From NCBI GenBank assembly GCA_032718475.1, contig JAUCBJ010005153.1, forward strand, positions 1 through 38,335: 38,335 bases of DNA. Reading direction: 5' to 3'. The notes below the pieces were generated by a model, which saw only the letters and a list, made by a program, of their open reading frames with translations, ran no database searches and was not told the origin of the DNA. Numbering within the stretch: position 1 is the stretch's first letter; each line of letters begins with the position of its first letter. This DNA is from Nemertoderma westbladi (Eukaryota; Xenacoelomorpha; Nemertodermatida; Nemertodermatidae). The translations under genes were made by a program, and so were the position numbers. This document shows positions 8,881-19,640 of this stretch, one piece after another.

Positions 8881-11019
8881 ATTTTCGTTACTAGGATCCG
8901 GTAGGCGGTATACTACTGGACTTATCAGTAGGAGATACTCTTATAAATATTTAGTAGGAGTAGTATTTGTACGTTCTGATAAGTGCGTATGCACTTATCA
9001 GTAGGAGAATACTTTCTAATTCTAGTATTAGTAGAGTTGTAGAGTAATTTTTATTTTATTTGGCCAGCTATAAATAGTTAGTTAGTTTGTAATTATTTTG
9101 TCTCAGGCCGTGTGTGTTAGGGTGGATCGAATTTTGCAAATGTTGGAAATCAAAGAATGGCTAGTGCTAAAAAGAGGCACATGGGCTTTAGAAATATGCA
9201 TGCAAAATATTTTTTAATTTGATTAAGTCCTTGCTCCCCCACAAAGCCTCTGAAGTTTGAAAAGTAAAATTAATTATTAATTGTTGATATTTATTACACT
9301 TTTACTGTTTTTACTGTTTTTTTTTACACTTACATTGTTACTATACACCATGCCTCCTAATAAAATGCCTCCTAATAATATATATTAAGAGTTGATAGGA
9401 AGTTATTGTTTTTCAGTGGTTAAACTATTTATTGAGTGTTATCATCTCAAATATTATTTTACATTCTACTACAAAAAGTGGGCCTGGCAGAAAATTTTAA
9501 AACACCACCACATTATAATATTACAAGAAATCTGATATGAGTTGGGGGATAACTGATAGAAGCTGGGGACAACTGATAGGAACTGGGGACAATTGATGAG
9601 CTGATACAGCCCCGTAGCCAGGATTTTAAAAGGGCGGTTCGTTTTTTTCCAAAAAAGGGCACTTTTTTAATTTGTTTTATTATTATTTTATTGTTTTATA
9701 CAAATTATTTAATTTGTGGGGGGGGGGGGGGGGGGGGGATTGGTTGATCTGAAGCCCGATACCAAATGTAGGGGTCGGGGAAATGTAGAAATATGATGAT
9801 GTTTGGCATGACTTGTTGTTGAATTTAGTAATGTTTAAGGTCATCGACTGAAGTCACAGAAGTCCGAACGCTTGTAGTAGATAGATTACCTCCGCGATTT
9901 TTTATACCTGGGCGCACACATAGTTTGAAAGGAGCAGATATTAAAGGATTACTTTTGGCCGATCCAATTATTGGTGATGATTTGCGAGATATCGGGATTA
10001 TTATTGGCATTGATTATTATTTTGAATTTGTTGTATTGTGTATTGTGAATTTGAATTGTTGTACTCGCACAACAATTATCTAGTGTTTTATATTGCGTAC
10101 CATCTGTGCTAGGTGATCGAACTATGTGTTTAATTTCCATAGGTGCAAATTATAATGTAGATAATGATAGTGAAACCAAACTAGTTTTTGCGACAATTTT
10201 GCCGCCCTCCCCTGTCCTGCTGCCTCAGTGCTGTTATGGTTTGTAAAATTGAGGAACATTTAATGTAGTTGTTGACAAACGTCAATTATGTGTGTCTGCA
10301 GAGCCGATAGGCGATAAGTATAGTGCAGTGTGAAGTTTTGTAGTGAATGTAAATATGTGGGAAATTATGAAAGTGTCCACTCGCTTTGCTCGCTTTTACT
10401 GGTAGTTTACAGAGAAACTGCATGAATTATAGAATATGCTTGGGAAAATTGCAAAATACAAGAAACTTTTTAAGTTGATTTTCAACTCGAGGTTTAGACT
10501 TTCATTCTGCCATTGTGGTAACGGCATAACAGTTACAGGGTTACAACTGCTCTATAGTTGTTCCAATAAAGTCACAAATCAGCGGTTCGCAGGACATTGG
10601 CGAGGCGCGCAGAAAAACTGTCAGACTGTATTTTACCGAAAAAAATGTATGTACAACCAGATAAAATAATATTTCACATTTCGAACAACATGAAACATTC
10701 TGAAATATTCCTATATTCTAGCACTTCTGCACTTATGCATATCTTATTATTAGTAAATATGTAATAGGTCTACATAGTTATCTTAGGACAGTATTTATAT
10801 TTGTATGTTAATAATACAGCAACATGGGTAGATTGCATAAATTTTAGGGGCGAATTATGGAATGGAAGTGAACTTACCTGATTTATAATACCTTATTAAC
10901 CTTAACAAAATGTAAATTTTTATGTAAAATAATGTTTTAAAATAATGTTTAAATATGGTAGGCCTATAGTAAAAAATAAAATTAAAAAATATTTTTCCAG
11001 GATTTTTTAAAGTTACATA
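8881..11019. other. Intergenic, decayed repeat sequence
   Basis: No supported gene. It holds a perfect 11-bp hairpin at 8976-9001 (separate entry) flanked by two CTTATCAGTAGGAGA words (about 8920 and 8995). At 9541-9600 a ~22-bp GGGGACAACTGATAG motif is repeated about three times. A run of about 21 G lies at 9718-9738. Minus-strand open frames at 9825-10140 have ordinary-looking residues but change frame and match nothing I know. Confidence 0.4.
8976..9001. repeat. Perfect 11-bp inverted repeat
   Basis: CTGATAAGTGC and GCACTTATCAG surround the loop GTAT. The stem has no mismatch. It follows the dispersed repeat starting at 8621 and may belong to the same element, but the 35.9-kb copy does not extend this far. 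Confidence 0.7.
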
Positions 11020-11405
11020 CCGTATTTACTCGAATAAACGCCCCCTCGAATAAACGCCCCCTCGAATAAACGCCCACTCGAATAAACGCCCCCTCGAATT
11101 AACGCCCCCCCGAATTAACGCCCCCCTTACCATCAAATTAGCAACTTAAACGCCTTCCCCGAATAAACGCCTCGGCGTTTAATAATATTACAATGTGGGA
11201 CGAGCCACGATTTGTGAGAGAAGCCTCTAGCACATAATTGTCATTAATATATAGGGCCAAATGTTATCTCACTGACATTGTTGAGAGTTAACTGAATGTT
11301 AGAACTGAACGCCTTACCCGAATAAACGCCCCCCTCGAATAAACGCCTCCCCAATTGGCAATTTATAAACTTAAACACCCGAGGCTCTTATTTAAAGAAA
11401 TACGG
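11020..11405. mobile_element. MITE-like element built on AATAAACGCC repeats
   Basis: The ends are CCGTATTT at 11020 and AAATACGG at 11405, an 8-bp terminal inverted repeat. The left internal part holds about six units of CGAATAAACGCCCCCT, 15-17 bp long, and further units lie at 11311-11350. The interior has no coding frame. This is a short nonautonomous DNA transposon by structure. Target-site duplication is unclear, so the superfamily is not assigned. Confidence 0.6.
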
Positions 11406-11465
11406 AATATATAATATATTTTATTTAAAATAAAAATATTATTACGAAACTATGTCGATACGCTT

Positions 11466-12206
11466 ATAATACCATATCCATCCAGTAGTGTCCATAGTAG
11501 TACCGTAACCAGTAGTGTCCATATTATAGTACCACATCCAGTAGTGTCCATAGTAGTACCGTAACCAGTAGTGTCCATGTTATAGTACCAAATTTAGTAG
11601 TGTCCATAGTAGTACCGTATCCATTAGTGTCCATATTAATTATAGTACCATGTCCAGTAGTGTCCATAGCAGTACCGTAACCAGTAGTGTCCATAGTAGT
11701 ACCGTAACCAGTAGTGTCCATAGTAGTACCATATCCAGTAGTGTCCGTAGTAGTACCGTAACCACTAGTGTCCATATTTTAGTACCAAATCTAGTAGTGT
11801 CCATAGTAGTACCGTAACCAGTAGTGTCCATATCATAGTACAATATCCAGTAGTTTCCATAGTAGTACTGTAACCAGTAGTGTCCATAGTATAGTATTAA
11901 ATCTAGTAGTGTCCATAGTAGTACCGTAACCAGTAGTGTCCATAGTAGTACCGTAACCAGTAGTGTCCATATTATAGTACCAAATCTCGTAGTGTCCATA
12001 GTAGTACCGTATCCAGTAGTGTCCATATTAATTATAGTACCATGTCCAGTAGTGTCCATAGTAGTACCGTAACCAGTAGTGTCCATATTATAGTACCAAA
12101 TCTCGTAGTGTCCATAGTAGTACCGTATCCAGTAGTGTCCATATTATAGTACCAAATCTCATAATGTCCATAGTAGTATCGTAACCACTAGTGTCCATAT
12201 TATAGT
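11466..12206. repeat. Minisatellite, left arm
   Basis: Tandem units of two related types alternate: AGTAGTGTCCATAGTAGTAC plus CGTAACC (27 bp), and AGTAGTGTCCATATTATAGT plus ACCAAATCT (29 bp), giving a dimer near 56 bp with 1-4 bp indels. On the minus strand the 27-bp unit happens to be nine codons (MDTTGYGTT), which creates spurious open frames. The array resumes at 13552 after a LINE insertion. Confidence 0.92.
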
Positions 12207-13551
12207 CGGATTGGTCGCACGATGGAGGTTTGTTGCGCGAGTTGTCCCTGGAGCAATGGAGTTCTTCGTTAAACTCGAGGAATCCGTCGTTCAGTTCCTA
12301 CAGGGATTTACAAACCGCCCCAGTATATCGTCCTCGGAACGCGAACTGTTCTCGCTACCGGTGCGCCATGGAGGATTGGCCATCCCAACACCTACAGACC
12401 TAGAACGTGAACACAATAATTCTAGGTGGATTTGTGAACCGTACACCAACCTCGAAACACCGGAAGCCATAAAGAAGTCGCAGCGACAGATCGCAACCAG
12501 AATAAAGGCCAGCGCCGTGGAACAACTCAAAATTAAAGTAGAAACAGCCAGCAGCCATTTACCTGTACATCAACAGAAGTTGAGGGAGTTGGTTGCTGAA
12601 CCCGGGGCCTCGGCCTGGCTAAACGCGCGTCCAATAACCCTCCTCGACACCTATCTCAGTAAGGAGGAGTTTCGTGATGCCTTGTGTCTACGTTATGGGT
12701 GGCAACCCGATTCGCTTCCCGCCCGTTGTGCCTGTGGGACAAGATTTTCAACCAACCATGTCTTGTCCTGTCCCACCGGCGGTTATCCGTCGATTCGGCA
12801 CAACGAACTGCGGGATTTCGTCGCCTCCACCCTAACGGAAGTTGCCCACAACGTCACCATCGAGCCGCACCTGCAGCCAATTACCGGCGAGCAGTTTAAC
12901 CGCGCGTCCACCTCCATTGACCAACAAGCCCGGCTGGATGTCTCAGTTTCCGGTTTCTGGGGGAGTCGATTCCAGAAGACGTTTATTGACGTCTCAGTTT
13001 TCAATCCCCTCGCCCCAACGAACGCAGCTATGGAACTCAACGCCGCCCATCAGTTCCACGAGAACCGGAAACGGAACAAATATCAGGAACGGATCAGGGA
13101 GGTCGAACTCGCGACGTTTACACCCCTCATATTTTCATCGTTGGGGGGTATCTCGCCCACTACAACGCTGTTTGTGAAGCATCTCGCTTCCAAGTTGGCG
13201 GAACGTCGCGAGACGCCATATAGCGAATGTGTGAACTGGGTGCGACGGCAACTCAGTTTCGCCTTGCTGAGGGCCTCGCTCATGTGCGTCCGCGGCTCTA
13301 GGTCTGCCCGTAAACGCCCAGCAGGCACATATCAGGACATCGCCCAAGCCTCCATCCGGTTGGCAAATGCTGATACAAGAATAAACTAATTTTGAAATTC
13401 CCGCTAAGCCAAGCAACATTGTACAGTAGCCTGGTGGTGGGTGAGGTTTTTCTTATTTTTTATAACTTTTATGTGTCTTTTTATATATTTTTCAAGTTTG
13501 TCAATAAAAATAAAAAAAGCACTAAGCAGCCAAAAAAAAAAAAAAAAAAAA
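12207..13551 (+). mobile_element. 5'-truncated non-LTR element with poly(A) tail (LINE-c)
   Basis: Foreign sequence interrupts the minisatellite exactly. It starts after ATTATAGT at 12206, contains one open frame, a polyadenylation signal AATAAA near 13503, and ends in about 20 A residues at 13532-13551. The bases ATAGT on both sides fit a short target-site duplication, ambiguous next to the poly(A). The 5' truncation and A tail are the signature of target-primed reverse transcription. Confidence 0.82.
12211..13389 (+). CDS. LINE-c C-terminal region with CCHC knuckle and restriction-like endonuclease
   Basis: The frame is 392 residues, open to its stop, and cut at its 5' end by the insertion junction, so the first codon is not a real start. 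Residues about 40-65 (ERELFSLPVRHGGLAI) are the post-RT segment. A zinc knuckle follows: CACG, then HVLSC. Next comes RHNELRDFVASTL and a probable PD-(D/E)XK nuclease core with ARLDVSV and FIDVSVFNP. The C-terminus has TFTPLIFSSLGG and SFALLRASLMCVRGSRS. This domain order is that of R2/NeSL-type LINEs, whose C-terminal nuclease nicks the target. The RT is missing, so it cannot move by itself. Lack of stops suggests a recent insertion. Confidence 0.75.
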   Translation: MVARWRFVARVVPGAMEFFVKLEESVVQFLQGFTNRPSISSSERELFSLPVRHGGLAIPTPTDLEREHNNSRWICEPYTNLETPEAIKKSQRQIATRIKASAVEQLKIKVETASSHLPVHQQKLRELVAEPGASAWLNARPITLLDTYLSKEEFRDALCLRYGWQPDSLPARCACGTRFSTNHVLSCPTGGYPSIRHNELRDFVASTLTEVAHNVTIEPHLQPITGEQFNRASTSIDQQARLDVSVSGFWGSRFQKTFIDVSVFNPLAPTNAAMELNAAHQFHENRKRNKYQERIREVELATFTPLIFSSLGGISPTTTLFVKHLASKLAERRETPYSECVNWVRRQLSFALLRASLMCVRGSRSARKRPAGTYQDIAQASIRLANADTRIN

Positions 13552-14694
13552 ATAGTACCAAATCCATCTAGTAGTGTCCATAGTAGTACCGTAACCTGAG
13601 TGTCAGTATTATAGTACAAAATCTCATAGTGTCCATAGTAGTACCGTAACCACTAGTGTCCATATTATAGTACCAAATCTAGTAGTGTCCATAGTAGTAC
13701 CGTAACCAGTAGTGTCCATATTATAGTACCAAATCTAGTAGTGTTCATAGTAGTACCATAACCAGTAGTGTCCATATTATAGAAACAAATCCATCTAGTA
13801 GTGTCCATAGTTGTACCGTAACCAGTAGTGTCCATAGTAGTACCGTAACCACTAGTGTCCATATTATAGTACCAATTCTAGTAGTGTCCATAGTAGTACC
13901 GTAACCACTAGTGTCCATATTATAGTACCAAATCTAGTAGTGTCCATAGTAGTACCGTAACCAGTAGTGTCAGTATTATAGTACCAAATCTCGTAGTGTC
14001 CATAGTAGTACCGTATCCAGTAGTGTCAGTATTATAATACCTAATCTCGTAGTGTCCATAGTAGTACCATAACCAGTAGTGTCAGTATTATAGTACCAAA
14101 TCTCGTAGTGTCCATAGTAGTACCGTAACCACTAGTGTCCATATTATAGTACCAAATCTAGTAGTGTCCATAGTAGTACCGTAACCAGTAGTGTCCATAT
14201 TATAGTACCAAATCTAGTAGTGTCCATAGTAGTACCGTAACCAGTAGTGTCCATATTATAGTACAAATCCATCTAGTAGTGTCCATAGTAGTACCGTAAT
14301 CAGTAGTGTCAGTATTATAGTACCAAATCTCGTAGTGTCCATAGTAGTACCAAATCTAGTAGTGTCCATAGTAGTACCGTAACCAGTAGTGTCCATAGTA
14401 GTACCGTAATCAGTAGTGTCCATATCATAGTACCATATCCAGTAGTGTCCATAGTAGTACTGTAACCCATATTATAGTACCAAATCTAGTAGTGTCCATA
14501 GTAGTACCGTAACCAGTAGTGTCCATATTATAGTACCATATCCATCTAGCAGTGTCCATAATATAGTACCAAATCTAGTAGTGTCCATAGTATTACCGTA
14601 ACCACTAGTGTCCATATTATAGTACCAAATCTAGTAGAGTCCATAGTAGTACCGTAACCAGTAGTGTCCATATTATAGTACCAAATCTAGTAGT
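13552..14694. repeat. Minisatellite, right arm
   Basis: Same 27/29-bp units as 11466-12206, continuing for about 1.14 kb. Variant units contain AAATCCATCTAG or have GTGTCAG in place of GTGTCCAT, and these variants cluster, which suggests block-wise amplification. The array ends at TAGTAGTGGGGG, directly before the PLE-A sequence. Confidence 0.92.
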
Positions 14695-14822
14695 GGGGGA
14701 ATTCGAACAATAAAACAACATTGTAGTTTTATACGCCCGTTTGATATTTAATTAAAACTAATAATAACTCGTTCGACGTTACTCCAATCAAGAAACGCGG
14801 TCCGTGGCTTGTCGACACCCCT

Positions 14823-15563
14823 ATGGGAATGGATCTGAACGGGGAAGTGGAGGGGCTGGGCACAAGGTTGGCGGCGGTCTCCATAGGTATCCCGGACACG
14901 GGGGATTCAAACGTGGCGAGAAGGTTATTCCGGAATGCGAGTGTTGAACCCCAACCCCCGGGGTACGTAGGAAGTACGAGTATACCCATCGAACAGCCCA
15001 CCCGGGATGGGGAGGACGTCCTAACCGGATTCGGGTCTGCTACACCAAAGAGAACTGGCACCCCAACTAGATACGTTAAGAGAGTCAAGTTTATGGAGCC
15101 GATGGGACGACGAATACCGGGACATGAGAAAGAAAACTCGAGGATCGAGGTCGCTCCGTTGATCTACAAACCAATGACGGTACCCGCCAGATGGAGGTAC
15201 GTTGCTCCAGTGAGTGAGGACCCCGCCACTGAGGCGGTGATAGGCGAGTTACACAGGTCCATCGAACGCGAGGTTCGGAGTTTAAGGACCACGAAGAGAG
15301 CTACGAGGAACCTCTCAGAGGAGCAGAGTAAAATCTTACGGGAAATAAAGAAGAAGAAAGCAATCGCGATTGTACGAGGTGATAAAATCGGAAATGTAAT
15401 AATCGTAGATGAGCGAATTAAACATAAGGAAATCGGTAGGATACTGGCCGAAAAAGAAACATATCAGGAACTCCCATGGGACCCCACCAGCAAGTACATA
15501 GCAGATTTAAAGAAAACTATTCGGGATATGGATCTGGCAGATGGACCGTTGAACTTACGTTGA
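14823..15563 (+). pseudogene. PLE-A N-terminal segment
   Basis: A 246-residue frame; in-frame codons without stop extend upstream to about 14743, but 14823 is the first ATG. The second half matches the conserved pre-RT block of Penelope-like elements: an NLSEEQ motif, a Lys-rich stretch, then a GDKIGNVIIVDE block and a KETYQELPWDPT block. The first half is low in recognisable motifs. It stops at 15563 through a frameshift just before the RT segment, which begins about 10 bp further on in another frame. Confidence 0.75.
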
Positions 15564-15573
15564 CTTTCTAGTC

Positions 15574-16640
15574 ATGAAACGGCCAACGATGGGGAATGTA
15601 TACCCGTTGTTTAAAGACCACAAGGACATCGACCAGTGGATTGTTTGGGAGAAAGAGGACAATGACGAGGATGGGTTCGACACCGTCGCACCTAAAGCAA
15701 GGCTGATCGCATCCACAGCGGGGACATCGGTTGAGCGCCCAGCGAAACTGTTGAACTCGTGGATACAACCGCTGCTCGGTAGGATGCCCCACTGTGCCAG
15801 GGATTCATATTCCATAAAGGAATCCATCCCGAGTGACACTTACCCAGAGTTGACGGTCATGTCCCTCGATGTTATCGACATGTACCCGTCGATCACGTTT
15901 GACATAGCCGTGGAAGCCGTTACGGCGGCAGTTAAAGAGAACCCCGACTTAGTAGAACGAACAGGGATTGACGTACAACAGATTATTTTACTATTAAAGT
16001 ATGTAATCACTCACACATATTTTGAGTTTAATAAGGTTGTTTACGTATTGATAAAGGGGCTCGGGATGGGTGTCCCAGCGGGTAAGGCGATTGCCGTACT
16101 AGCAGTCCATCGTATACACACACACACGTCAGTTTAATATCACTGTATGGTGCAATATTTTTTCAAACATTCGTGGACGACGGTCTGTCCATTTTTGATC
16201 ATACTGTGCCGGACTTAGTAGAATATAGTATTAGGGAGGATTACAACACTGCCTGTGCGTCTGTTTATGGGGTAAATAGTGTTAAATTCATGTTTGAATT
16301 TTCCAGTACCGGTACAGTATTTTTGGATATGGAACTGTATAGGAACAGTGAAGGGAAGATCGGCACAAAAGTGCACTTTAAACCGTTGTCAAGGAAACTA
16401 CCGATCCCGTTTCATAGCAACCACGATACACAGTTGTTGAAATCGGTGGCCAGAGGCCAACTGTTGAGATTCTGGCGGCTTACAGGGGGTGGATTTAATT
16501 ATGAGTGTGCGCGAGATAGGTACCTTACCGACCTATGGGTTTCCGGATATCCGGTAGAGTTCCTTGAACGTATACAGGGTGCATGTTGGGAAAGTAAATC
16601 GAGGGTACTGGTAAGCTGGAAGGATGATGATGTGACATGA
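15574..16640 (+). pseudogene. PLE-A reverse transcriptase core
   Basis: This continues PLE-A with YPLFKDHK and KARLIASTAGT. Motif A is MSLDVIDMYPSI near 15858-15894, motif B LGMGVPAGKAIA near 16060-16100, and catalytic motif C FVDDGLS near 16167-16187. Motif E is VFLDMELYR, followed by the FKPLSRK block and a WVSGYP segment. A (CA)n run at about 16118-16129 carries a frameshift between motifs B and C, so slippage in the dinucleotide probably broke the gene. Coding ends near 16640, just before the TTAA of the inserted element. The enzyme would use target DNA 3' ends as primers. Confidence 0.8.
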
Positions 16641-17176
16641 TGTTATTTAGCGATAGACGGGAGGTTTAACCCTATTAGTACCGGGCTATAAAATGTTGTA
16701 CAAATACCTGTAAAATCTACAAATATTTACGAAAACGTCTGATTTTTTGTTTGTACGTAGGTATCACTTGTCTGGATCCGACCGAAAAAAAATTTTCGAA
16801 AAAATGTACAGGGGTGGTTATAGTGCAGCACCAAAATTACAAGTAGTGCACAATTTTCACCAAATTTGAAAGTTACATTTTCGGCTAATTATTTTTCAAT
16901 ACAGGTTTTCTGGGGTGCAAAATACATTGGAAAATATTAAAAAATTATATGATTACTATAAATGGCTGTTTAGTCCTCTCTGCGTAGGAAAAAAATGAAA
17001 AAAACAAGTAACCAGCACTTTTCAGTTAGAACACAAAATTTTTAATTCACTTATACGATGCTATAAATTAACATTTTCAGGTTTTTGAAGGCGCTGATTC
17101 TAATGGAATACATTTCTAATATGCCAGATCATTGCTACTTGTTTTTCGGCGTAATTTGGCAAATTTTGGTGCTAGC

Positions 17177-18836
17177 TATGCTAACTGTAAATGAGGTATC
17201 TGGTCGGAAAAGTTCTGCAAAGGGGCGCCTCAAAGCCGATAGTCCTGAAGAACGTGTTGGGAAGTGGAAAAATCTCGAGGTCAGCCCTACAAGGAAAATA
17301 TATGACAAGACACTACCTATAGAAACAGGGGACTTCACACCTGCCGAACTCCAAAGAAGCATTAAAAGCATGTCCAATAATAAAGCGAGTGGATTAGATG
17401 AAATCCCAGCGGAGGTATGGAAAACCGGAGTGCTAAATAGACCATTATTGAATGTTTGCAACCGGATGTTAAAAGGGGAAAAGCCACCACCAATTTGGAC
17501 TAAAGGTCAACTAAAGCCTCTCCCCAAGAAAGGAGACCTCGGCATACCAACAAACTATCGTGGGATCTGTCTGCTTGTGGTAGCTGCCAAAATATACAAT
17601 AAAATGATTCTATATAGGATTAGGCCTCACATAGAGAAACTACTGCGTAAGAGCCAAAACGGATTTCGACCAAGTAGATCAACAATAGCTCAGATACTTG
17701 CACTACGGAGACTGATTGAAGGAATTAAGTCAAAGAATCTCCCCGCAGTCATGACTTTTGTGGACTTCAAGAAGGCATTCGACTCCATCCATAGAGGTAA
17801 AATGCTTGAAATCCTAAGAGCTTATGGAATACCAGAAGTAATTGTTGCTGGCATTGGATTGTTATATTGTGACACAGAAGCGCAGGTACTCTCACCAGAC
17901 GGTGAAACTGAGTTTTTCTCAATCCTGGCTGGCGTACTGCAAGGTGACACATTATCACCATTACTATTTGTAATTGTGCTGGATTACGCAATGAGGACGG
18001 CCACAAAGGGTGAAGATCTGGGATTCACACTTCAAGAACGCAGAAGTAGTAGATATCCGGCAACTACAGTCACAGACACCGACTTTGCGGATGACATCGC
18101 CCTGCTCTCTAATACGCTAGCAGATGCACAGCTTCTACTAAATAAAGTGGAGAGGGCTGCTAAGGAGGTTGGATTGCATATAAATGCTACCAAGACCGAA
18201 TTCATGACCTTTAATGTTGATGGAAACTTGACAACCATTGATAATAATCAACTAAGGAAGGTCGATGACTTCCAGTACCTTGGATCATGGATAGAGAGTA
18301 GCAAAAAGGTCATAGAAGTTAGGAAAGCAAAGGCTTGGGTAGCTCTATCAAAAATGGATACCATCTGGAAATCAGATCTCTCCAGGCACCTGAAGACTAA
18401 GTTCTTTTGAGCCACAGTGGAAAGTGTATTTTTATACGGGGGTGAGACCTGGACGCTGACTAAATCACTTGAACAACGAATTGATGGTTGCTACACAAGA
18501 CTACTAAGGGCAGCCCTAAACATCAGCAGGAGACAACACATGACAAACGCCGAGCTTTATGGTACAATACCACCTGTATCAACCACCCTCCGTGAAGGCA
18601 GATTAAGATTCAGTGGGCACTGCTGGCGAAGTAAAGACGAGGTCATACCAGATCTACTTCTCTGGCAACCAACTCATGGAAAGCGTAGTCGTGGACGACC
18701 TGCCATAACATATATAGATCAACTTGAAAGGGATACTGAACTTGGGAGAAACGAAATTGCGACAACTATGGAGAATCGGGAAGCCTGGAAGGATCTCATT
18801 TCCACTGTCCGAGTTCGCTCGACCTAGTAGTAGTAG
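17177..18836 (+). mobile_element. 5'-truncated LINE with 11-bp target-site duplication (LINE-b)
   Basis: TTGGTGCTAGC occurs immediately before (17166-17176) and after (18837-18847) the insert, a perfect 11-bp target-site duplication. The insert starts inside the coding region and ends in TAG repeats at 18824-18836. It is related to LINE-a by RT and C-terminal motifs but is a separate family by sequence. Confidence 0.88.
17178..18827 (+). pseudogene. LINE-b reverse transcriptase with one premature UGA
   Basis: True LINE coding starts at about 17178 with VNEVSGRKSSAKGR; the ATG at 17085 and about 31 codons after it belong to the flanking repeat. RT motif A is FVDFKKAFDS (about 17755-17785), motif B GVLQGDTLSPLLF (about 17932-17970), motif C DFADD (18081-18095). 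The C-terminal region has LYGGETWTLT, LRFSGHC, LLLWQPTHG and GRPAITYIDQLE. A single in-frame TGA at 18408-18410 interrupts it; an Arg CGA to TGA change by CpG deamination is the simplest reading. The rest of the 1.65-kb frame is open. No endonuclease domain is present because of 5' truncation. Confidence 0.86.
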
Positions 18837-19640
18837 TTGGTGCTAGCACCAAATTTCATACCCATCACCAAAAAGTACAAGTTTGCGATGTCCAGTGCTG
18901 TTTTTATTGATTCCATCGGATTCAGGACCCTCATAAACCCGTATAACGCAAGAAACAAGGTGATACTATCTACTTATCAATTTGCATATTTTCCAAAATT
19001 TGGTGCTCGCACAACAATTTTCACCCACCGGCGGCAAATACAACTTTGAGAACTCTTATTAAATTTTTACTGATTCCATTGAATTCAGAACCATCACAAA
19101 CCCGTATAACGCAAGAAACAAGGTGACACAATCAATTGATATATTTGATGGATTTCAAAATTTGGTGCTAGCACCACATTTTGCACCCACATCCGAAAAA
19201 TACAAGTTTGAGATGTCTAGTTCGATAATTATATTTTCAATTGAATTCAGAACAGCCATAAACCTCTAAAACGCAAGAAATAAATTGTCACAAGCAATTT
19301 TATCTATTGAATGGATTTTCAAAATTTCGTGCTAGCACCAAAATTTGCACACAGCACCGAAAAATACAAGTTTGATACGATTGGTGCAACTCGTATATAT
19401 TTCATCGAATCTAGAAACCCAACAAACCCCAATTGCGTAAAAAACAAGTTTCAAACGATCAATTTACAAAATTGACTTATTTCAAAATTTGGTGCCGGCA
19501 CCAAAATTTGGCACCCACCGAAAAAAACAAGTTTGAAATTTCTAAATCAATTTATATGAATTCCATCAAATTTCTAACACCAAAAAACCAATGTAAATCA
19601 AAAATAGAGATGTTGCAATTCATATTTAATGAAATGTAAT
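18837..19640. repeat. 163-bp tandem repeats with palindromic core
   Basis: Units start with TTGGTGCTAGCACC-like words at about 18838, 19000, 19162, 19326 and 19489 (spacing 162-164 bp). Each continues with a CCGAAAAATACAAGTTTG-like block. The core TTGGTGCTAGCACCAA is a perfect palindrome, changed to GTGCCGGCAC in the last unit, which is also palindromic. Sequence left of LINE-b (about 17090-17176) is an inverted copy of the same unit, so the array has a symmetry axis at the LINE insertion point. Confidence 0.82.

Noticed and set aside
9825-10140. Two overlapping minus-strand frames of about 60 residues
   Set aside because: Composition is protein-like but coding shifts frame, no motif is recognised and no splice sites clearly bound it.
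11524-12086. Minus-strand open frames with MDTTGYGTT repeats
   Set aside because: They arise from the 27-bp minisatellite period; frame breaks at every 29-bp unit and there is no start, signal or conserved domain.
17085-17177. ATG at 17085 as the LINE-b start
   Set aside because: The first 31 codons come from the flanking repeat; the target-site duplication shows that the element begins at 17177.
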